From contig JAGYXB010000687.1 in NCBI GenBank assembly GCA_022495005.1, positions 1,488,001-1,552,000 of the forward strand: a stretch of DNA of 64,000 nt, given 5' to 3'. The notes under the pieces are model-generated. The model ran no database searches, had not been told where the DNA came from, and was given only the letters and a program-made list of their open reading frames with translations. Source of the stretch: Rhyacophila brunnea (lineage: Eukaryota; Arthropoda; Insecta; Trichoptera; Rhyacophilidae). The position numbers and the translations under genes were made by a program. This document shows positions 22,916 to 34,814 of the stretch, piece by piece; position 1 is the first letter of the stretch, and each line of letters starts with the position of its first letter.

Positions 22916-23090
22916 ATGACCAAGGATAAACGGCTGTCCAAGGACAAGCGGATGTCTGACCTGAACAGCATCGATCACTTCAACCAGTATTACAGAACAC
23001 CTGAGAATATCACCAAAAAGGATGCTTTCAAGAGATTCTTGTATAATCCAAAGACGGGAGAAGTTTTCGGCAGGACCGGATCCAGTTGGT
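22916..23090 (+). CDS. nrv: Na+/K+-ATPase beta subunit, first coding exon A
   Basis: This exon encodes the cytoplasmic N-terminus of the sodium/potassium pump beta subunit, the single-pass glycoprotein that escorts the alpha subunit to the plasma membrane and is needed for pump activity and septate junctions. The 58 residues start MTKDKRLSKDKRMSDLNS, very basic, and end FLYNPKTGEVFGRTGSSW, the conserved juxtamembrane motif that immediately precedes the transmembrane helix in insect nervana proteins. The exon closes with TGG T and the donor GTAAGT at 23091, so the intron is phase 1. Reading past the donor gives CKFIF, which is intron. ATG 22916 has A at -3. The membrane helix and ectodomain are not in this window. 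A second version of the same end of the protein is at 44181. High confidence in family; the exact paralogue (nrv1, 2 or 3) is not decidable. Confidence 0.87.
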
Positions 23091-23096
23091 GTAAGT
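23091..23096 (+). other. Splice donor of first exon A
   Basis: GTAAGT follows TGGT directly and matches the U1 consensus at all six intron bases. The reading frame stops being family-like at exactly this point. Confidence 0.8.
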
Positions 23097-23963
23097 TTAT
23101 TTTTATTTTCTCGCTTCTTAATCAATCATTATATATATATTATATATATGCATAAACACAAGTTCATTAATATAATATATATTTAAAAATTACACCATTC
23201 TGATACAGTAATAATTTCAAATAGTTTTAATATTCGTGACTGGAAACTTAATCTAAATTTCAATTTTATTTTGTATTCATTTATAAACCTTTATTGATAT
23301 ATTATAGTATCTTTGATTATGTATGCACCACTAAATGACTGTCCTTATTTTTGTAAAATCTATAAAAAAAAATATATTGTAAATGACTAAGTTTAATCAA
23401 TATGCCTACGTTCATAGCAAATAGAATAACATGATATTTTCGTGAAAACTCTGTTCTATTAAATACTAAGTTTGTAAATGAAAATCTATATACATATACA
23501 TATTATAATGCCACTGAAAAGTCTCTATTTCCAATCAAGTTTTCAATCGCAGAAGCACTTTGATTGAAAAGAAGCCGGTTTGATTAAAAAGTTTTCCTTT
23601 GCATCTGTACATGTATATTGCAATGTTTTATTTATAACCCAATACTTACGTAGTCTTATAATATAGGAATATGAAGTGTATTTTTAATTAAACAAACGTT
23701 TTATATCAAAGGAAATCAAATACAAATGTGCGCCAACCGTTTACCCAGTCAACGTCGACCGTTAATTGAATATTAAATTGGTTTTTTAATCGATAACGTT
23801 TCTTCTCACAAACTACAGTTATTGATAGGTGTTTCTTTACTCGTGACTTCGTTTGCATGTTTCCCTTAATCATCATCTAAATAAATAGGTAAATCTACTT
23901 ATTAAAACAATATAATATTAATGATATACATACTTATTTCCTTGCATAATAAGCATACAAATT
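23097..23963. other. Intron sequence, nothing recognised
   Basis: AT-rich with a TA microsatellite near 23130-23150. No exon, repeat or RNA gene was found. Confidence 0.45.
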
Positions 23964-23973
23964 GTATCAGATT

Positions 23974-24214
23974 TTTTTTTTTTTTTTCGACCATGTCCGA
24001 TCCTGATAGGATCATATGGGCCTCCACAGAGTGAAGGTTTGTATTGACAGATTTTGTTTTTTACGAGAAATGGATGTCAGCCACTTGCTCAACCTATTAG
24101 GTCCATACCCTGACACACAAATTGAAAAACAATTTTTGTACTTGCCAGACTCAGGATTCGAACCTGGGACCCACGGCTTTGTAGTCCAACGCTTATGCCG
24201 CGCGACCACCGTGG
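23974..24214 (-). repeat. tRNA-derived SINE, family B, with target duplication
   Basis: On the - strand the head reads GGTCGCGCGGCATAAGCGTT, then GGTTCGAATCCTG (perfect B box). A tail holds CTCACTCTGTGGAGG-like and ATCAGGATCGGACATGG text and ends in a poly-A (T-run on + at 23974-23988). GTATCAGATT is exact on both sides (23964-23973 and 24215-24224). Relatives are at 40188-40428 and 47676-47803. The head resembles a tRNA gene, but the frame of the element, its poly-A and its duplication show retroposition. Confidence 0.9.
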
Positions 24215-24224
24215 GTATCAGATT

Positions 24225-26371
24225 ACATTAGCATAAACTTTACGTTGATTACGTAACGGGTCACCCCGCCATTTTTTCGGTAAGTGACCGGAAATACAAT
24301 TTAAATGAAAAGCGTGGCTAAATTCAGAGCGGTTTTCTTGAGACGTCTCGTCGCACTTCTTGGTACGCCGGCAGAGGAACAGTTAAATAACTTTTAAGAA
24401 GTTCGAACAGATGGCGGTTATATTTCGATCTCTAGCAAACTTATCGTTCTTATCAATATTATTATCGTGAAATTTATTGGAAATCATATTTATTAAGTGT
24501 TTATGAAATTTATAACAACGTTAATTGAATTTAGTGATAATAATAAATGATTGTAGATTCGTTTGTGTACTTTTGTATGTAATTAAAATAAATACTATTT
24601 ATTTAAGATATTATGACGACTATGACGTAAAGTAGGTGCAACCAATTAATTGTATTATTATTTACTTTCAATATCAATCCGAATTTGTCAACGTTTTACT
24701 TAGGTACTTACTACAATTAAAAATTAAATATATTTTTGCAATTAAGATTTTGTATGTAGAATATTATACTTTATTTGAGCTATCCCAAATTTTGTAAATA
24801 ATAATGAATTGATTATCAAATCACAAACATTGATTTCTTATAACTTAATGGAAATGTTTAAAAAACGATTTTATTTTTAAAAAAATAATGATTTCAGCTT
24901 ATTTGTCTTTAAATAATATGTCCAATATTTTGTATTTTTTTAATTAATCGGTTAATTAATTTAGTAAATAAATAACGTTTCAGTAGACCTTTTCACAATT
25001 ATGTTTGGTCTTCTTTGTGCATTGTAGAAATAATTAATTATTTCAATTGTAAACACCTAAACTTAATTGGACAGTTTATAATAAATAACGTCTTATGCAT
25101 GTAAAAAAGGTTTTTGTTGTAAGTAAACGAATATAATATGTAATTAAATAATCATTGCTGAATTAAAACAATGCATATTGGTGGTTTTTATCTTTAGTTT
25201 AGCGATGTATCTCAATATTAGATACTAGTATTATTTGATGAGTTAAAAATTAATTGTTTTATTCCATACGTCAATCAGTTGTAACAATGATTCTATAAAA
25301 CCTTTTGAATCTTGTGTAAATCGATAAAATATTTATGGCCGATTTTTACAACTAGATTTAAGACAAGGAATATAGCATAATATTTTATTATCTAATAAAT
25401 GACGTATAATACATTGGAAGTTTCCTGAGTACCTGCTTACTTATGTTGTAAAGTATAAACTATATACAACATAAAAAACAACGCCATCCAAAGAATGTTA
25501 TTAAAAAAATGTCATACTACTGTACCACTAATATTTTATTGTTTTCAATACATACATAACGACTAGAACCAGTGACGTTCCGTGACGGTAAACAAATGAT
25601 GATATTACCTATCATTTTCTGGTACATTCCGAAGGGAGTAAATCGTCAAATATTTGGCTTAATTCATTGCTGTGACTGAATGTTGAGAATCGTGACGTCT
25701 TTTAAATAATATACTAATTTTATTTATCCGGTGATCTCTGTGTTCCACTACCTGCATGTTATTAAGAAGCTTGCAGATGGACATGGATTACACTATCTAT
25801 ACATATTCCATCTTTATTTTTATAGCATGTGTTATTAAATAATATTTAATTAAATAAATTAATAATAATAATTTAATAAATAATTAAAATAATATTTTAA
25901 TCTGCGAGTGGTGTGCTACAAAATTAATGCATTTGCAGACCACTTATATGCATAGAGCGTTGCTAATTTGGCGATTTTGAATATTATGCATTCATATTGA
26001 AAAATTCATACCCAATATATGGCGTTAAATCTAGCATTTTTAGACACCACCAAAGATTTAATACTTTCATAAAAAGCTTATAGATATATCATTACGCCAG
26101 ATTTGTTGGAAAATCAACATGCTGACCTTTTGTACCTTATAACATCGTACTTATTCAATAAATGTTGTTATAATCAAATTTCGTAACTGCGTCCATTTTT
26201 AATAAATTTAATCATTCCACAATCTTTTTTCTCGTAAAATAAATCTGCACAAGTAGGTATGGTATGACTTATAGTTTTGAAGTGCTAATTTCTGGACACT
26301 TTTTTTGATTTTGACGAAATGTAACATATTTTCCAGTCATCTATTTTCAATTTCATTTTTCCGATTTGTTT
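24225..26371. other. Intron sequence, nothing recognised
   Basis: Two kb of AT-rich DNA without gene-like frames, tRNA boxes or paired ends. A run of AATAATA/TTAAATAA units lies near 25835-25900. Confidence 0.45.
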
Positions 26372-26379
26372 ATAATATG

Positions 26380-26762
26380 CATGGCCCCCACATCCTGAAG
26401 CGGGCCCCCATTTTAGGATCTTTGACGGGCCCCCTACCTATCGCTAAAGATAAAAGAAGTTTGACGCTCTACAGTAGCGTTTTCCAAATGGTGTAATGTG
26501 GAAAAATTAATGTATATATTTAGTGTTTTTTGTATCTATATTTGAAGTATTCATCTATTTGAATTATGGAGTTGTCGAGTATCGATACACAATTGAAAAT
26601 TGTACTGTACAACCACATCATTTTAAATAATAACGACTTTTTTTTACTATTCGAGAGAATTTGTTTAAATCACTTATCTGGTCGATTCGCCACGCCGGGC
26701 CCTTCCTGAGCCCGGGCCCCCAGGCTAGAACCCTGTCAGTCCCCCCCTTTGTGGGGGCCATG
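26380..26762. mobile_element. hAT-like MITE with GGGGGCCC ends, copy 2
   Basis: It starts CATGGCCCCCACATCCTG and ends TTTGTGGGGGCCATG. ATAATATG is exact on both sides (26372-26379 and 26763-26770). The core shares CTATCGCTAAAGATAAA, TTTTCCAAATGGTG and TAATTATGGAGTTGTCGAGT-like text with the reverse complement of 11885-12289. It is the best-preserved copy of the family here. Confidence 0.88.
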
Positions 26763-26770
26763 ATAATATG

Positions 26771-28405
26771 ACGGACATAATATGGCATACAAAATATTTT
26801 ACCTAGCTAAAATCGGCAGGGAGTGTCTTGTCTTGTCTGCGCCATAGACGTAAAAATCTCATTCCTACGAAATATGCTGTTGAATTTGGTATTACTCTGT
26901 TTTATCCTTTATCTGTCGCCCATAATCTGTGCATGGTCTGGTCTAGGACCCAGCGGATTTCACTGATTAAGGTATTATTTTCGATCGTTTAATTAGTTAA
27001 TTTCGAAACTAATTATTTTCTTAATAATTCACGAACCGGAAAGCAATTTTTAAATTTTCCACAAGACATGGCGATACTCTTGAAGATGTAACGAACCGGA
27101 GCTAGATTCCGGTTCGTTCGAGTGTATTTTTAGCCCTGGGTGGGCCACATTTTCACTATGATTAAGTTAAGAGCTTGAGACGTCACTGACTAGACTTAAC
27201 ATTAATAGGGAAAACTTTGCCGCGCTTTTTATTATTACACCATACAGTTACTAAGGCAACGGACAAAATGTCACGTTATTGATCAAATAAGTATGATTAT
27301 ATTATGCAATCTCGGCACCTCTTGTCATCTTGATTATCGTGACCAGGTACTGCTGCTGATACGTAGTTGTCAATAGACACGTCCAGTATATAATAGTGAC
27401 ATAATTATTATTGTAACTTAAATCGCGAATTACCAACCTTTTTGGACATAAATGAGCGACTGTTCATTTTGAATTTTGACGATATTTATACTTGACAAAA
27501 CTCGTTGGTAGCTATTGTTGCCATTATAAATCTCGTCTTTTTGTGTCGACAATATTTTTTCATTAAACAATACAGCTAGGTGCAAACATACGATTTAAGC
27601 AAAATAATCCTCTGAGAATATAAATATTTACCTATAAGGGAAAGTAGTTGTATCCTAATTCCACAAACATCTGTTACACAATTTTATTAGAATGCTGTCA
27701 TGAGACTTATTATTTTTAACTTAAAACAATTTTTGTTTATGAAATACATATTATAATGCCATTTTCTTTACAGACACCTCATAGGTCTCATATTATGTTC
27801 TTACGAAATTTAACATACTTCTGAATCTTTTCCCCCATATCACTTTTCTGCATAGGTATAATTATTTTTATTCAATTTGACATCCAGAATTTTTCTGTAT
27901 GCTAGACACCATCTGAAATATTCTAACTTGTAGAAAAATAGCACACATGAATTATTGGCATCAGTTGTTACAAATATGCATAGTTTTCATGGCATATATA
28001 GTCATTGCCATATTTTACCAATCGACTCTAGTGTTGGTTACCCGGAATTCCACTTTGTCGCATAGAAATATATTAAGTATACTAATATCGTATATATTTG
28101 GAAACAATTTTTTAAATCAATTAAGTGAAAACTAGTAAATCGCATGTATAATAAATTAGAATTTGAGTAACAATATGTACATATTATAGCGACGCAAATG
28201 AAAGACAATAAAATTATCGATGGTTATACAAAACCTAACTATCAAAATTGTTATCAGTAAAAAATGTAGTGCCAAACGAAAAATCCTTTGAATAATAATT
28301 ATTATTGCACTTGCTTCTCACAATTTTTAAATAATGATTTCAATATCACAATTTTATCATGTATACATGTATCACAATTATTATTACTCAACTAAAAAAT
28401 ACCTA
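26771..28405. other. Intron sequence, mostly unrecognised
   Basis: Around 27020-27120 there are three ACGAACCGGA/CCGGTTCGTT units; the last two form an inverted repeat (AACGAACCGGAGCTAGATTCCGGTTCGTT). This may be an end of a further DNA element. The rest is AT-rich without features. Confidence 0.4.
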
Positions 28406-29078
28406 CTAACATCCACTAAATTGACACCCTTCAAGAATTAGATTTGAGCCAACTTCTGTTGGCTGTTTCTGTAATGATGACATTATAAAATATTTTATTC
28501 TGTATGTTTACTGTTTGTTTCCTATAAGATTGTAAATTATAACCAAATTTCTGCTCAATCGATTGTTAGCGTACCAAAATTCTGCGATGGTTACTCGGCA
28601 CCTCAGCTAGCGACGGCTTCAGGTAAAACAAAAAAGGGGAGGGTGCGATTATTACATACTAGTATTATTGTCACTTGCCACTCACCTGAGGGTCGTAAGT
28701 AATAGTCATCACAGCATCGTACGTCTGCTGTGTTTCTAAATTCAAAATGTATAATTATTTAAAAAAAAAAAAAAAAAAAAACCTTCTTCTCCGTTGCCAA
28801 ATTGTTGTTGATTGAACTCACATATTGACTGAAAATAGCTCCATAATCCACCGGTTGACCATCCGTGACTTACAACAACATTCTCAGATACATCGATAAT
28901 GTATCTTATTGTAATTAAACATAATAATATATTATTCATTATTGTATTCTACATTTCATTGACGTAACTAGCCTAGGTCAGTCAGACGAGCTACGAGTTT
29001 GTAGCTTTTGTATTTTGCATGTTTAATTGTGTGCGATTGTTAACTGAAATGTGACCGATCAATTGGAAAACCTTCTGC
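28406..29078 (-). CDS. Candidate short-exon gene, 3' part, antisense in the intron
   Basis: A - strand model with five exons, transcribed from right to left, keeps one reading frame: 29056-29078, 28904-28783, 28735-28686, 28616-28575 and 28468-28406. Exon lengths are 23, 122, 50, 42 and 63 nt. The 50-nt exon (TQQTYDAVMTITYDPQ) has acceptor GAATTTAG and a consensus donor CAG/GTGAGT. The 42-nt exon follows a long pyrimidine tract (CCCTCCCCTTTTTTG). The last exon follows TCATCATTACAG and ends with a TAG at 28406-28408. The 122-nt exon encodes SHGWSTGGLWSYFQS. Weak points: the donor after the 122-nt exon is GTTTTT beside a 22-nt A-run, the donor after the 42-nt exon is GTACGC, and 5' exons and start are not found. 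I do not recognise the protein. Genes made of tiny exons are known for aphid salivary effectors, but I see no diagnostic motif. It may be chance. Confidence 0.35.
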
Positions 29079-30689
29079 CTGTAAAAACTATATTAGATAA
29101 TGGCAGTATAATAATATATTCACAATGCAGGTCGTCATGAATTCATGAATGTATCGTAGTGGTTTGTTTAGAAAATCCTATATGCGGAAGGTACAGTACA
29201 AATAGGTGCGATGTATCTATTTATTGGCTCAGTTAAAGTATTAGTATGAAGGTAATAAATTTAATCGTTAGACAAAGAATCTATAAACAAATGATAATAA
29301 TTATTAGTTATTACCGAGAGAAATCAATATATATGTGTAGGTATACATTCATTTACACAAGTAGAAGTCGTAAGAAATAAATGAAACTTTGTACTTTAAT
29401 GTTAATAATATAATAATATTAATACTATCGACCGCTGGAATTTGAATTCCATTTGAGTCGCTCAAATAGAGTACTTACTCAAATGGAATAGTACAACACT
29501 TAAAAACTATTAGAAACTACTTTAATTGATTTTAATTTATTTATAAACAAATACATAAAATAAAACATTATTAACATATTTTAAGAATTTAGAAAACAAC
29601 TAAACTCATCTTCATGCAAAAGGAATATATCGATCGAGAGAGAGTTACGTGGAAGTTGTTGGGATACCGCTCAATGAGGTTTGATTTTTTTGATGCACTC
29701 ATAGAGACGTTCTTACAAACGAAAATCGTACATTGCCCACCTTCAGTTTGGACACACCCAATATGAATTAAAATTAATCTCACTGGCTGAAAATCATTAC
29801 ATAATAATCAGTCGATTCCTCATTGGCTGTATACCATTTACTATCATTAATAATTAATAAATGGCTCCGAATGCGTTCAGAACTAAATAATTACAAGATA
29901 AAAAGAACTTTTTTATATACAACGTTTTTAAATTTTCTGTTGTATCATATAAACTTGACTTCACTAAACGATTAAAAAAAATTGTACTTGATAGAAATAA
30001 TACTGAAATGTCATTTTGACATTTCGCACGTATATATTAATAATTTAGTTGCTAGGACCCCAGACCTCTAGCAACCAATAATAGTGGATTGGATTACGGA
30101 TTTCTCCCGAAATAACTTTTCATACAAAACAGAATTAACTGAAAATGAATTCAATTTTACTGAAAGATGGCTAAAAGTATTAAAAAAATGCATTGGCATC
30201 GTGTTTTGATATATTCTAAACGTTTCAAATGTCTAGCTAGTCGGAAAGTTAGTTAAAAATCGATTACAAGATTTGTGCCGGATAAACAACCACCGGACAA
30301 ATAAGAATACGACCTAATAAAAACGTTGTAAAATGAGTATGCATCAAATTAAAATGAATTTAGCTAAAGGCCTATCCTATAAAATATAAATGGTAAATCA
30401 ATAGACACCGTTACTTTTTACCTAACTTACTGTTAGAAAAAAATATTGTAGAAATGCTATCAGAAATTTATTTTAGTCTGTCTTCCGTAGGCATTGATAT
30501 ATTTTATCAATCGGCATGTGTTTGCTACCCAAAATTTTGCTCGAGGGTACACAAATATCAGGTATGTCCAACTTGGTTCCATGAATAAACAGAACATGAA
30601 GAAAATAACAGTAACAAAATAGAACAGAACATGACAATTCAGGACTACAACAGGCATAAAGGCCCAATGATAATAATGTAGTTTAACAG
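29079..30689. other. Intron sequence with a small inverted repeat
   Basis: ATTCCATTTGAGT (29446-29458) and its complement ACTCAAATGGAAT (29477-29489) form a 13-bp stem. GAAATGTCA/TGACATTTC at 30005-30025 is another short stem. The - frame 29589-29783 (includes CVQTEGGQCTIFVCKNV) could be an exon of the neighbouring antisense candidate, but phases do not force it. Nothing else is recognised. Confidence 0.4.
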
Positions 30690-30832
30690 TAGGTAGTATA
30701 TTTAGTAATAGAAGTGAAACAATCACAAACACACCGGGCTTTGAGAAAATCGCACAAATATATTATGTCCTCACCGGCTCGAACACGGAGCTCCCGGATG
30801 AAAAGCCAGCGCGCACTGCACCACGATATGGG
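30690..30832 (-). repeat. tRNA-derived SINE, family A
   Basis: On the - strand: ATCGTGGTGCAGTGCGCGCT, a decayed B box (GTGTTCGAGCC), GAGGACATAATATATTTGTG, TTTTCTCAAAGCCCGGTGTG and GTTTCACTTCTATTACTAAA. The poly-III boxes are more worn than in 4086-4222. Confidence 0.7.
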
Positions 30833-30979
30833 GTGATCAACTACAATCCATTCAATCTGCAGTACATATATACGAACGTCGCATATATTTAGATTCAATA
30901 TTATTAGTACTAATAAAATGAACTTGCAACAAGTTAGAACTTTGGCGATGGCATGTGTAACTCTCTCGGTAGTCACCAC

Positions 30980-31242
30980 AAAACAGATTAATAAATAGAA
31001 TTCCGATAGGCTATATCCCAATACAGTACATTTTGACGCAGGGTTTTGAATGTGTGAGTGTCCTACGAAAATTATCCACGTATTGTTGACGTACAATAGT
31101 GTGTTGCAACCTTCAATACATCAGTATTAAATGAGCGTCATTGCATAAACCGAGAGCAGTTGTCAGTATTCAACGTATGACGTATTTCTGACGCGTGCTT
31201 AAGTTCATCCCGTATTCTTCCGTTAGGTATTTCAGTTCCATG
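30980..31242 (+). repeat. Dispersed repeat family E, copy 1
   Basis: It is 80 to 90 percent alike by eye with 33057-33352. Shared: ACAGATTAATAAATAGAATT, TTTTGACGCAGGGTTTTGAA, TGTGTGAGTGTCCTACG, GAGCGTCA-TGCATAAA, GAGAGCAGTTGTCA and GTTAGGTATTTCAGTTCC. A third, diverged copy is on the - strand at 48855-49132. It probably derives from a LINE or SINE 3' region; no conserved protein frame. Confidence 0.75.
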
Positions 31243-31663
31243 CTACCCACTGTTGTCTGTATTTTTACATTATGTAATTTATGTAATGAAACTATTTTCT
31301 TACATGTCCGCAGAGTGTTCAAAAATGATTTGTAAGTTAAAATATAAATTGATTTGTGTGCCAGATATACGCACATCCAGGATATATTATAACATCATCT
31401 CGACCAGCCATTACATAAACAATGTCAATGCCACAGTAATTTTGTTTATTTGGGGTGTCGCTATGGGTGCATTTATTAACAGTATCGCGACCTTGTGTGA
31501 CAGTTTTGTCAGTACCACTTAAATAATAAATTTACCCGGTGACAGGAGTGGTACATAATATAATAAATTATTATTAAATGATTATTTAATTTTTACATTT
31601 GCAAAATAAGCATTAAAAATATAGCGTTTTTATTTTATTCAGAATGTCGTAACATCAAACCAA

Positions 31664-31775
31664 AGGGTTGGAGCTAACCCTTTTTTAAGTTGCTCCGCTC
31701 TGGGACGTAATACTTGCTCCAGCTCCGCTCCAGGGTCTGCTCGACTCCGGGTAATCTGGGTATAAAAAAATAATG
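31664..31775 (+). repeat. Fragment of the GGAGC/GCTCC element
   Basis: AGTTGCTCCGCTC-GGGACGTAA, then TACT-GCTCCAGCTCCGCTCC, matches the left part of 4824-5224 (4868-4915). The right half is missing. Confidence 0.65.
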
Positions 31776-32204
31776 AAAAACTAACTATTTCCGTAGTTTT
31801 AACACAACACTCAATGACGGTTAACGCATTGGAAATATTTTCTAAATGGGATCTCCAAACCTGTCAATGCATCGGGCCAACTCTTACATAAAACCGCCCT
31901 TGCCAACCGTCAACAGTCAACCCGATTGAAATTAAGATTATTAGAAAATGAAATATTTAAAATCAAAAAAATCCATTGGTGAATGTTTCAAATCGATAGT
32001 AGGTATCATTAACAAAAAAGTTTGATGTCTATCGAGCTAGTAGCCCTTAAAATATGAATTAGGGGAGGGTTTTCAGGAACAGACCCCACCCCCAACGGAA
32101 AAATATTATTTAGGTGAATGTAATATTACTTGTTGCTCTTTTTCATCAGATCCATTTGACTGATGATCGTGACCCGAATATTTTTTTCTTAACGGATTGG
32201 TCCT

Positions 32205-32597
32205 ACTCCCATGGGAGAAGACTGGCAGGGCTGTAGGCTGGGGTCCCGGGCTTATGAGGAGCCCGGGTCAACCAGTTAAGTGAGACAAACACACAAATTT
32301 ACTATGATAGTAAAAAAAAATCGCCTGCGCCGCGCTAATTTACTTAAAAATACCGGTGCTTCATATTAATATGATGCCGAGTGCCGTTAACTCAATAATT
32401 CAAGTGGATTTATTCAAAAATACAAAAAATCACTAAACATAATATATTATACGAAATTCTTTTACCTCCCAGAATCCTGATATACCATTTGGGTAATACT
32501 ACTGTAGAACATCACACTATCGTTAACCCTAGCGATAGGTAGTAGGCTCAGCCAAACCTCCTGGCCTGGGGGTCCACTTGAGGATGTGGGAGCCATG
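32205..32597. mobile_element. GGGGGCCC-end MITE, decayed copy 3
   Basis: It matches 11885-12289 in the same orientation: GGCAGGGCTGTAGGCTGGGG, TCCCGGGCT, AATTCAAGTGGATTTATTC, ACAAAAAATCACTAAAC, CCATTTGGGTAA, CCCTAGCGATAGGTAG, GCCTGGGGGTCCACTTGAGG and GATGTGGGAGCCATG. The target duplication is no longer readable, so it is an older insertion. The - frame 32462-32824 across its right end is not a gene. Confidence 0.75.
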
Positions 32598-33056
32598 CCC
32601 ATTTCTCTCGGCAGTCTACGATACACAAAGTTTGTATGTGTGGCACTGATGAAAAAATGATGCCATCTGGGGCATCCAATGTTTTCTTTAATATTCTGAT
32701 GCGTTATGTCTAAAAACAAAGCAGCTTGGACGACACAAGAGATACTAACGATCCTAATAATTGTGATCGTTAAGCCACGCAAAATCGATAACAACGTATG
32801 GATGCGATCTGTCACAGTGAGCACTCGTAGTTGTACCTATTTGAATCATCGAGGCTCAAAGTGCGGAGTGTATGGGTATGAGTAGTGTACCAAAAAAGGA
32901 TCCGCGATTGAAGCAATGAAACACCATAAGATGTAGATGGGTTGAATGTGGAAGTTTAATAAATTCTACTAGATTTTAATAAATTATTATGGATTTACTT
33001 GTAGGTGGAGAAAACATTGAAGTTTATATACATATAAATTTGTTTACGTATACATA

Positions 33057-33352
33057 CAGAACAGATTAATAAATAGAATTCCGATAAGCTATAAATACAC
33101 TACATTTTGACGCAGGGTTTTGAATGTGTGAGTGTCCTACGTAAATTGACCACACATTATAGACGTGCAGTAGTGCGTGTTGCGGCCTTCAAATACACCA
33201 ATATTGAATTAGCGTCAATGCATAAAACGAGAGCAGTTGTCATAACGAAGGATAAGCGTATTATTAAATACGTGTTTAACTTTATCACCTATTCTTCCAC
33301 ACTCAAGATCGATTGCTTGTTTCTCCACACCCGTTAGGTATTTCAGTTCCCA
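33057..33352 (+). repeat. Dispersed repeat family E, copy 2
   Basis: This is a longer copy of the 30980-31242 repeat, with an extra 50-bp block (TCACCTATTCTTCCACACTC-type) before the shared GTTAGGTATTTCAGTTCC end. The copies are 2.1 kb apart in the same orientation. Confidence 0.75.
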
Positions 33353-34560
33353 TTATTGATATACATATTAGATACTATTATTATAGAGCACAATAATTGA
33401 ATTATTATAGATTAATAACAATTAAAAATTGGCAAATCCATAATTTAACATTCCGTAACAATTTAATCGAAAAGGTTTCCAGACTCTGAACCCGAAATTT
33501 AGGCGATCGTCATATTCGCGAATGCATTTAAATGCTTACATAATAATAATAAAACCTTGACAAATGAATGCTGAGTGGCGATTTCAGTTTTAGAAATCAA
33601 AGTTTTATTGAATAAATTGCATGAAATAACATAATATTATGTACCTACGTCATTAATTTTATTCATTTCACCGAATAAGACCGTTATAAATGCATTTTTA
33701 ATAATACAGCATGTTATGTTATTCTTATTGTGTTGCAACTTGCAACGAATTATTAATTCAAAGTCATTTGAAGGAATTGATGTGATGTTAATTATTTCTT
33801 ATATCTGCTGGAATATAATTGAAACAACCGGCGCACAAAATTAAAAATACACTATTTAGACCAGTGTTTCCCAAATAGGCGTATAATTTAAAAATGTATT
33901 TTTTGCCGCCACTTGGTATGGATATCACGGGCTTACAATTATTACTATTCAGCACCATACAATACATGTCTAAACTGAAAATCAATTAAATCTGACCCAG
34001 CAAGTGAAAGGTGTTTACCAGTGGCGTACATTCCATAGATTATGTGGATGCAGCGCATCCCTAAATTATCCAAGGTAATTCAAATATTTGATATGCCCTT
34101 AAGGGGGGACATGCTCAGCGTACGTGAAAATGGAGCTTTTATGCTATTTTCAAAGCATGATCCTGGACATTCCTTAAACGCTGTAGATAATCTATTTACA
34201 TAATTTTGAAGCCTTATTATCCTTTATATTTTTTTTTCATTTGATGACTGCATAAACTATTTTTATTACATAAAATAGTATTCTTTTAAACCTCTCGCTC
34301 TAATGTTTTAGAATATAGTCATATTTCAGTACGTCCATGTGAAATGGTGTTAAGATTTTTTATATGTACTTATTAATTTTTAAAAGCATTTATAAAACCA
34401 TTAGTAAAATTTATGTCGACATTATTATAGTGAAATATTTACAATAAAAAATTATATTGATAATCTCTGTGATCCCAATTTTGACACGAATTAGGCATTT
34501 TATTATTCAAAAAATGGGCAAGATTTACAAATTTAAAGATACTTTAAAGATATTGATTAA
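33353..34560. other. Spacer with two solitary hAT-like ends
   Basis: CAGTGTTTCCCAAATAGGCG at 33863 is nearly the left end of the element at 18074. CAGTGGCGTACATTCC at about 34020 is another hAT-like start. Neither has an opposite end or duplication nearby. The remainder is AT-rich. Confidence 0.4.
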
Positions 34561-34814
34561 GTGTGTCGCTACATTTCAAAATCAGCCAAGTCCATCTTTA
34601 TGTATTTTTTTTTACTTTTTGTGAATTGCTGAAGAACTACTGCTTTCTAACATTTCTGTATTATCAAAATGTGGAATTTATTAATTTTAAATATTCTATA
34701 CTCGAAATAATATAAACTTTCACCCTTGTGACTGTGTATTTGAGAAAACAAAAAATTATTTTTCTCCTATTCATCTATTATGGACTTGGCTGATTTTGAA
34801 ATGTAGCGACACAC
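34561..34814. mobile_element. MITE with a perfect 35-bp terminal inverted repeat
   Basis: Positions 34561-34595 (GTGTGTCGCTACATTTCAAA and on to CCAAGTCCAT) are exactly the reverse complement of 34780-34814. The 184-bp centre is AT-rich and non-coding. The target duplication is unclear: AA adjoins both ends, and TTGATTAA versus AAGTATAA do not match. Superfamily undetermined. An exact TIR suggests a young insertion or selection on the ends. Confidence 0.8.

Noticed and set aside
22693..23125. Frames on the - strand opposite first exon A
   Set aside because: They are shadows of the GC-richer promoter and the beta-subunit exon.
24130..24210. tRNA gene on the - strand
   Set aside because: A- and B-box-like motifs are present, but the unit is flanked by a 10-bp target duplication, has a poly-A and shares a non-tRNA tail with two other copies, so it is a SINE.
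28560..28625. A + strand exon (TTGTTAG acceptor, CTTCAG/GTAAAA donor)
   Set aside because: It fits as a single exon, but neighbouring pieces join in frame only on the - strand, so that strand was preferred; the choice is not certain.
30683..31096. 137-codon - strand frame as a gene
   Set aside because: It runs through SINE family A and repeat family E, so the frame is a by-product of repeats.
32462..32824. 120-codon - strand frame as a gene
   Set aside because: It overlaps the right end of a decayed GGGGGCCC-type MITE and has no known domain.
33863..34040. Complete hAT element from the CAGTGTTTCCCAA end
   Set aside because: No inverted partner end or 8-bp duplication was found within reach.
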